The notes below the pieces were generated by a model. It ran no database searches. It saw only the letters and a list, made by a program, of their open reading frames with translations, and was not told where the DNA came from. Source: Cydia pomonella (lineage: Eukaryota > Arthropoda > Insecta > Lepidoptera > Tortricidae). Taken from it: a stretch of DNA of 64,000 nucleotides. The stretch lies in contig NC_084711.1 of the NCBI RefSeq assembly GCF_033807575.1, positions 8,928,001-8,992,000 of the forward strand, read 5' to 3'. Made by a program: the position numbers and the translations under genes. Positions 57,504-64,000 of this stretch are shown here, piece by piece (the first letter of the stretch is position 1; each line of letters opens with the position of its first letter).

Positions 57504-58431
57504 ATGGCCCTCAATGGCGCATCAAAAATTACAATACACACGGTTGATTCTGATGTTGTGGTTATAGCGATATCCTTTTATTTCACACTTCATGATCTTA
57601 AAGAGCTGTGGATATCTTTCGGCACTGGTAAACATCACAACTACATACCGGTGCATGAAGTAGCAAATCATTTAGGCGCAGATAAAGCAGAAGCTTTAAG
57701 AGGCTATCATGTGTTTACAGGGTGTGACACCGTTTCAGCGTTTTATTCTAAGAGCAAAACGTTGACTTGGAATACTTGGCAACGATATCCCGAGGTTACT
57801 GCAGCTTTCAAAGGGTTATCTAATCCACTCGAAGAAATGCCCGAGAATGTATTTAATACGTTAGAAAAATATGTGGTGCGGCTATACTGTGGACATGTTG
57901 ACATCATCAGTGTAAACGATGCAAGAAAATTCTTATTCACAACAAAAAATAGGTCGCTCCAAAACATTCCTCCAACAAAAGATGCCCTTAAAATGCATAT
58001 TATGAGGGCAGCTTATCAGGCAGGGCAAGTGTGGGGACAAGCCCTAAAATCACTGCCTGAAATTGTCTCGCCGATGAACTGGGGATGGACTGACACAGGG
58101 GATGTATGGAAGCCGACATGGATCACGCAGGCCTATATCTGGGAATCTGTCAGCCAGCTTACCAAATGTTCCTGTAAAAAAGGTTGCAGAGGTCGATGTT
58201 CCTGCAGCCAAAAAGGGTTGCAATGCACGCAGTTATGTAACTGCAGAGGAAACTGCGACAATTCAAGGTAAAAATTTTATGCTTATATTAATACTTCAAG
58301 TATAATTTTAATAGGTTCTTTAATAATTAATTATCTTGGGCACTTATCCTTATTTCGTTTGTTACAGTATAATAGACAGCGAGGCATTATTAGACGAAAT
58401 GGAAGACGGCACGGAAGATGATATTCCGTAA
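57504..58431 (+). CDS. Mobile-element-type protein: nuclease-like domain plus CXC domain
   Basis: Two exons, 57504-58267 and 58368-58431 (GT-AG intron, agg split as ag|t), give 275 residues. The core has HTVDSDVVVIA (12-22) and FTGCDTVSAF (71-80). These sit like the two aspartate motifs of FEN/XPG-type PIN nucleases. RAAYQAGQVWGQ (168-179) and NWGW (192-195) follow. Nine cysteines at 222-251 form a CXC (tesmin/TSO1-like) half-domain. The second exon adds the acidic tail DSEALLDEMEDGTEDDIP. Similar proteins of unknown function are widespread in cnidarians, molluscs and insects and behave like transposon cargo. Homology continues in frame upstream (YVEEADSRFLLH, from 57459) to a stop at 57432. 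The 5' part is therefore missing or on an unseen exon. The nuclease role is inferred. Confidence 0.7.
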
Positions 58432-59961
58432 TAATAAACCACGACGCGACGTTTCTTTTGATTAGATATAATTAATAAATATTGAAAAATAAGGCGTTTT
58501 AGATTACTTTATACATGAATCTCAATAACAGCCATTATTTAGAGACGCCTATATTATCTGAAACTGCACTATCTTTTTTGTCAGAAGAGTGAGGTCAAAA
58601 ACAGGTCTTTTTAATTTATAATGTTCTTTATACTGTGACGAGATGTATTTTTTTCATGCATATTATAACTTTTTCATCCATCATGTGGGTACTTTTTGAA
58701 GAGGAGATGAAATGGGCTTTCTAAATAAATTATTGTAATTTTATTATCTGTTAAATCAAAAATGATATGGAAGACTTTGTGCAAAAAAAGAAAAATGACA
58801 ATTTTGATTTTTTTCTTTTTTTTGCGTTTCTGTGAAAAATATTGCAAAATAATTAGCAGAAATGAATTCTACGTGTTTGATTTACTCGAAATTGATACCA
58901 AACATAAGCTAGTAGCTACTATGCTAGTGACAGGAATCCACCCTAATAAAAATAAAAAAAAATTACATTAAAAAAAATGTGGCTCCCCTTCTTAAATCAT
59001 TCTTTCAGTCCTGAGGACTAATGCTGCAAAAGGAAATTGCTTAATCATTAATCGCCGTATAATTTAGTCTACACTGGCAACTATGACCCTACATACTACA
59101 TAGCTTCCAGAAGCTCTGAATAAATGATTTTGTTTTTAAATTTTGATCTTTCTGATACCATGAAAGTTTCAAATAAATTATTAGTAGGACAAGACCTAGT
59201 TTTATAACCTACTTAATTCTCAGATTGTATTTTGTCAGTACATAATTTACTAGGAATAAAAAAAAATTGGTATAATTTTTTATGTTATTTCTATTTAGAG
59301 TGAACAGGACATACTATGTAAAAAGCGCCACAAGCTGGCAAAGGTCGAGAAAACTAATTATTTTTTATAATTAAAAGTATTCCTAATTCTGGGTAGTTTA
59401 ACTTGTTTAAATAAGCGGTTATCTGCAACCGCTACCAGTGGCCAAAATTTTCCTTGTATACTACATCTAATAGGTAAGTAATCTGCATCGCGTGCTCCCA
59501 AATGCGCGTGGCCCGCGAGATGGCCATTAGACCTACACTAAATGAGTTTCTCAACCAGCGGGTTTTTGTGCGCTCTAGAAATCGTATTTTTTCGATGGCA
59601 TTTGTTAGTGACCCTGGCTACTTAACTTACAATTTTGATGTTCTTCTTCATTTCAGTAATGTGTTTATCTATTTATGACGTCTAGTACTAAAAGTACTAG
59701 CTTGGAAGTGATACTAGACCATATAGTTTATTATCACATAAAAACTCTATGATCATCATTGCCTTGTTCTTACCTACAACCAGTATCCATATAAAAGCTT
59801 AAAGCCACCATTAAAGTTCTTACAATGTAATTGATTATACGATAAATTAGCTGCAGCAGCGTGTTAAGTAAGTGATAAAATTATTAGATTATTAACTTGT
59901 GCTGCTTCAGTTTTAGTAGCAAAATTGAATTTTACTATTTAATTAACGGCCTCCTACTCGT
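58432..59961. other. AT-rich intergenic DNA, no gene seen
   Basis: No supported feature. The open frame at 58762-58971 is low-complexity Lys/Phe-rich. Confidence 0.45.
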
Positions 59962-60150
59962 ATACGTACGTAGTGACCCTGCCAACTAAGAAGGAGGTCC
60001 CAGGTTCAAATCCTGGTAAGCGCATTTATTTGTGTGTTCATCTATTATGTATCGTTGTATATTACCCACAATAGAAGCCATATTGAGCTTACTCTATCTA
60101 GTACTCTACAGATCGATTTGTGTAAGAGTGTCTTAATATTTATTTACTTA
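59962..60150 (+). mobile_element. SINE family 1, diverged copy
   Basis: acgtagtgaccctgccaact, ggtcccaggttcaaatcctg (B box), gcatttatttgtgtg, gccatattgagcttac and gatttgtgtaagagtgtc match the family. The A box and part of the body are lost. Confidence 0.75.
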
Positions 60151-60331
60151 TTATTTACCTACAGTACGAGTAAATTTAATTAAATATTTTATATGTGTTA
60201 GATTTTGTCATTAAACAACAAATCAAATTGACTGTTAACATTTCTGACTGCGACAAAATACAGTACCGTGGTCTTACAGACCATATTTAAATTTAGTTCC
60301 GATTAAACCAGCAGTAGGGCTAAGATGGGCG

Positions 60332-60420
60332 GTTTTTTTATCATTTGTCACCATGCCTGTCACGTTCTAACAAGTATGTAAGCACGAAAGTGACGGGCAT
60401 AGTGACAAGTGATAAAAATG
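60332..60420. mobile_element. Small palindromic MITE
   Basis: ttttttatcatttgtcacca and the following tgcctgtcacgttc pair with gaaagtgacgggcatagtga and caagtgataaaaa. The arms are about 34 bp with few mismatches, around a 17-base centre. Confidence 0.82.
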
Positions 60421-60579
60421 GAACCATGCTGCAACCGCTGGTTTATTTTAATGGAATTTTATCAATTAGTTATAACACATACTTATATAAAATATTTTTT
60501 GTAATAAATAGATACGTCTGCGAGCGATATTACATATGTATCCATTTTTTTATTTAAAAAAAACCTACATTTCTACATG

Positions 60580-60715
60580 TACAGTCACATCTGAAAACAT
60601 CGACACGATCGAAGAGCCAAATATATGTGTACACAACTTTATGGCCCATATATTAGGGTAGTGTATACATATTTTTGGCACTTTGTTGGTATCGATATTT
60701 TCAGACGTGACCGTA
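60580..60715. mobile_element. Palindromic MITE, TACAGTC-end family
   Basis: tacagtcacatctgaaaaca at the left end pairs with tattttcagacgtgaccgta at the right. Inner pairs include ccaaatatatgtgtacac with gtgtatacatatttttgg. Relative of 7448 and 62344. Confidence 0.82.
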
Positions 60716-62343
60716 CCTACTACTACTATCAGCAAAACAGCGGTAGGCCAATATCCCTAGTACGAGTATACACTTTCTTCTAGTTTTCTCTGAAAGAGAA
60801 ATTGTTTTCATATCCAGTGGTAGAGATTGTCATATAGGTATCTACACAGGGAAATGTATGTTGCGGTAAACTTGCTTATAACATCTATTGACATTGTAAA
60901 TTTTAAATCAATTGCTTTTCCCCGCAATCGAAAAACAAAGATCGAAAAAAATATGCAGTTAAGTTAAGCAAATTGTGCTACAAAGCGGAAACAATACAAT
61001 TTGTAATTGATTTCAATGAAAGCGTTCTGTTATCGAATAAAGGCACTGTACCAAGTTTGATTAGCTCAAATAACATGATCATTTTTTTGACGTTGGCAAA
61101 TATGCAAAATGATAGTAAACATCGATACAGTAGGTATATAAACGAGATGATAAATACCCGCAGGGTATACCTGTGGACTGTATGGTGAGATGAAATAGGG
61201 CATCTATTTTAAGGAACGTAACTATCGCAGAGGCGGAGAAATCGAAACAATAGCTCGCTGCAGCGCCGGAAGAAAGTTCCTGCCTATTTGCATAGAAGTG
61301 CGCGCTCCGACCGCGCGAGCCTGGGCCCCGATGCCCCACATAGACATGCTTTATAGTTTATTGTCGTGGACCCATTTCCGTGGGTGCACGACCACCACCA
61401 AGCCCGTGACACACTTCCCTCACTCCGAAAGTTTCTCCGATAGAGAAACCTACAATATCTAATAGCACCGACTTCCGTCTTAGTATGCAGATTTCCAGAG
61501 CAACCTCCGCGACCTAAATAAGAACATTACAAAGCTAACAACAGACGAAGAGAAGCTAGGTATTATGCAGATATAAATACAGGCATATTTCACGATTTGT
61601 TATACCTACGTATTAAATGTCGTTTGTATTATGTAAAAAAACGTACTGCCATCTTATACAACAAAGCAACCTTTTCACGAAACTATCTAATTCTATTTTA
61701 ATAGTAATTATAAAAGCGAATTATATGAAATGTTGGAATCTGTCAAAAACATTGTGGGATTTCTTCCCACAATGTGTCCGTCAGCTGTTTACAAAATAAA
61801 AGTCAGATTAAGCATCAATGACGATATCAACTCGATTTCATTGAAAACGGGAGGCGCAAAGAAAAAACTTGCTCTAGTGTTACGTTAGAAAGCGCAGGCA
61901 TTTCACCATAAAGCCTAGAAAGTGTACATAAGAAGAAAGTGAAGAAGTAGGGGAAAAATGTGCAATGCAAGTGCACCGAGACGCGGGAGCGAGAAACAAT
62001 ACTCTGAATCTCGGCAGTTTTCCAGATCGTTCGCGATCACTTTTAACTTTTTCTCCCTAGATGAAACCGCAGCGCCGCGCGTTTCTCGTCGCCACGTGTT
62101 TGCCTAGTTCATATATCGGATGCACTCATTTTTACTTTCTTTTCGATTCGCTCTTGTTTGTTTGTTGCACGTCGCGCTTCTATCAGTAAGTAGATGGAAG
62201 GTGCATACACCCCTACCCAAACGGAATGAAAAGTAAACTCATGAAGAGAAGTTATTGCTGAAACGTGTGACCTGGTTGAACTGAAACTCGGGTTAAAAAA
62301 CTGTTTATTAATTTGACATTTTTAAAACCAAAATAGGCACGGG
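60716..62343. other. Intergenic DNA with a GC-rich patch
   Basis: No gene recognised. A GC-rich patch at 61245-61335 is non-repetitive. At 61736-61776, gtgggatttcttcccacaat is a short local palindrome. Confidence 0.45.
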
Positions 62344-62466
62344 TACGTCAGATATATCGGAGAGGTCACAAATATTTGAACACGCCTGTATTGTCAAGAC
62401 GTTAAAGTGCGTGTTCAGATATTTGTGAACACCTTGGCCGCTCCGATATATTTGATGGCGACTGTA
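62344..62466. mobile_element. Palindromic MITE, TACAGTC-end family
   Basis: The left end tacgtcagatatatcggaga pairs with the right end ccgatatatttgatggcgac-tgta. The inner gtcacaaatatttgaacacg pairs with cgtgttcagatatttgtgaa. Confidence 0.82.
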
Positions 62467-62980
62467 CCTGACGGTTCATATTTGGGACACGGAATAAGAT
62501 TGTTTTTGTGACTGAAATTGTTTTATCACCAAACTCAAACAAGTGGAAAGGGAAGATCCAAAATTATATTTTTAAATTAACTAGCTTCAAATTATAGATA
62601 GAGATACCTGTTTACCTGAAAGTGAAATTCTAATGTTCACACATGCCTAGCTAATAGATTGCACGCACGGCGCGCGCACGCAGCGGTACGGATAACTGAG
62701 CACTAGCAGATGTTCCTTGAGCTCGGACTTTGTCACAAAACTAGCCATTAAAAGAGAGCGACATTCTCGTATTATTTGATATTTTAATGACAGTTTCTTA
62801 TATGTCAGTTCCGTTGAATAGTTCGGATGGTCACATGCGAGCAGAATGTACGGGAGAAAATGGAGTACACGACGATTAGACACGATACCTGCGTGACGCT
62901 TAAGAATAACCGACAAATAGCGTGATAAATTTCAGTTTGATGCAGATTAAAAACTGTTTGTGCGCGGGTCAGAGCGCATG
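62467..62980. other. Intergenic DNA before a GC-rich promoter-like region
   Basis: No gene recognised. The minus-strand open frame at 62647-62916 is not supported by motifs. Confidence 0.4.
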
Positions 62981-63071
62981 CGCATGCAGTTCGAGAGCAG
63001 TCGCAGGAAGTAGCGTGCGCGCGAAAGCTGTCGCTTAGCGAACGTCGAGAGAAAGAGTGCGAAGGAGAGAG

Positions 63072-63140
63072 ATGGGCATTTCACCGCGTGGGGTCAACGC
63101 GCTCGCTATACTGTCGCTGATTGTGGCCCAATTGCACTAT
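63072..63140 (+). CDS. Possible first coding exon with a signal peptide (partial gene)
   Basis: ATG 63072 sits in a purine-rich context (gagagatgg) in a GC-rich, repeat-free stretch (62960-63290). The frame encodes 23 residues, MGISPRGVNALAILSLIVAQ then LHY, a good signal-peptide or anchor sequence. Directly after it comes a donor-like gtaggt (63141), in phase 0. Past this point the frame turns Arg/Pro-rich, as expected of an intron. The rest of the gene would lie beyond the right edge. I cannot name the protein. Confidence 0.3.
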
Positions 63141-64000
63141 GTAGGTCTAGGCCGGCGGTCGACGACCCGCGTACGTGACACACTTTGCGCGCCCGCGCAC
63201 GACCGCAGTGCTTTCACGCCCCGCGCAGGGGGTGGGGGCGCTTGCACCGTGCCCGGCGCTGTAGCTACATCTTTCACGGAAAGCTGAGAAAAGACGGAGC
63301 GCCGTCGTAAATAAACACTTTCACGAGGAAATATATTCAATAGTGAATTAATACATTTATTGAATATGTCTGCGTGTTGTTACGCCGTGGAGAATTGAGA
63401 TCTCAGCTTTATTAGAATGTTGAGTAGGAGAATTGAGCTGTAATTTGTCTTTGACAATCTAAGTAGGCTAGAAATAATGTAGATAAACTTTAATGATCGC
63501 TGACTTTGTCTAGCTTAGGTAAAAGGTTTAATGGATTAAAGTGAAGTGAAGGATAACATTTCGCGATTTATAACTTTCTTCGACCATTTCTTTACGCTGG
63601 ACTGTTCTTACTTTAAGTTATTGTAGATAAACATAATAATTTTCTTGGTAGTATTTGTAACTGTAACATTTATATTGAGTTCCATTATGGTTTAGGACCA
63701 GCGAGACTACAACCTACATCAATAATTATATAGAACATTCATTGAGTATGTATTTTCGAAGGGGCGTGGTAAAGGTCCTAAAACTTTTTAAAATACCTAA
63801 GAGATAAAAGACTTATAGTACTGCAGTCGAACAAGACTATCTAGATAGTCTATTCTGATAAATAAAGTGTTAGTTGATTCGTTATTAATTAGCTTTAACA
63901 CGCTTTACTCGTAAGATGTAATCTTAAGCGCATAATTGTACAAAAAATACTGTGGAAACCTACATTTGACACGAAGAAAGCTTTTAATGAAGTTCAGCAA
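63141..64000. other. No further gene seen to the window edge
   Basis: GC-rich to about 63290, then AT-rich with no supported features. Confidence 0.45.

Noticed and set aside
58762..58971. 69-residue open frame after the CXC gene
   Set aside because: Low-complexity A/T-driven Lys and Phe runs, with no link to the spliced gene upstream.

Overview
The window looks like an AT-rich insect nuclear contig, almost certainly from a moth or butterfly. Two intron-containing insect P450 genes fix it as arthropod. The intergenic DNA is packed with repeats that I recognise as typical of Lepidoptera: tRNA-headed SINEs, palindromic MITEs, and 5'-truncated LINEs ending in short tandem tails. I cannot name the species.

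Gene content is low. The central block (about 29.0-35.3 kb) holds two complete P450 genes of ecdysteroid metabolism, facing each other tail to tail. On the plus strand is Cyp18a1 (six exons, 540 residues), the 26-hydroxylase/oxidase family that inactivates ecdysone and 20-hydroxyecdysone. On the minus strand is Cyp306a1/phantom (seven exons, 548 residues), the 25-hydroxylase of ecdysone synthesis. Their polyadenylation signals lie about 30 bases apart. Synthesis and clearance of the same hormone are therefore encoded within about 6.3 kb.

At 57.5-58.4 kb is a third coding unit, a spliced two-exon protein. It has a nuclease-like acidic core (DSD and TGCD motifs), a cysteine-rich CXC (tesmin/TSO1-like) half-domain and an acidic tail. 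It resembles proteins that travel with mobile DNA in many animals. The 5' part is missing, but the 3' part has no lesion. At 63.07 kb a GC-rich segment ends in a short open exon that reads like a signal peptide followed by a splice donor. It may be the first coding exon of a gene running off the right edge. Two more exon-like GC-rich patches (about 53.1 and 54.5 kb) are weaker.

The rest is repeats and AT-rich DNA. The left flank (1-28.9 kb) carries LINE fragments (1.5, 2.0-3.4, 5.8, 21.2, 22.4, 25.4, 26.0 kb), two SINE families, several MITEs and two ~0.95-kb inverted copies of one element at 14.5 and 23.2 kb. The right flank (35.3-64 kb) carries a hAT-type MITE, a 251-bp tandem duplication, more SINEs, a decayed LINE interrupted by a second repeat (41.85-44.4 kb) and many palindromic elements. 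Several insertions keep clear target-site duplications.
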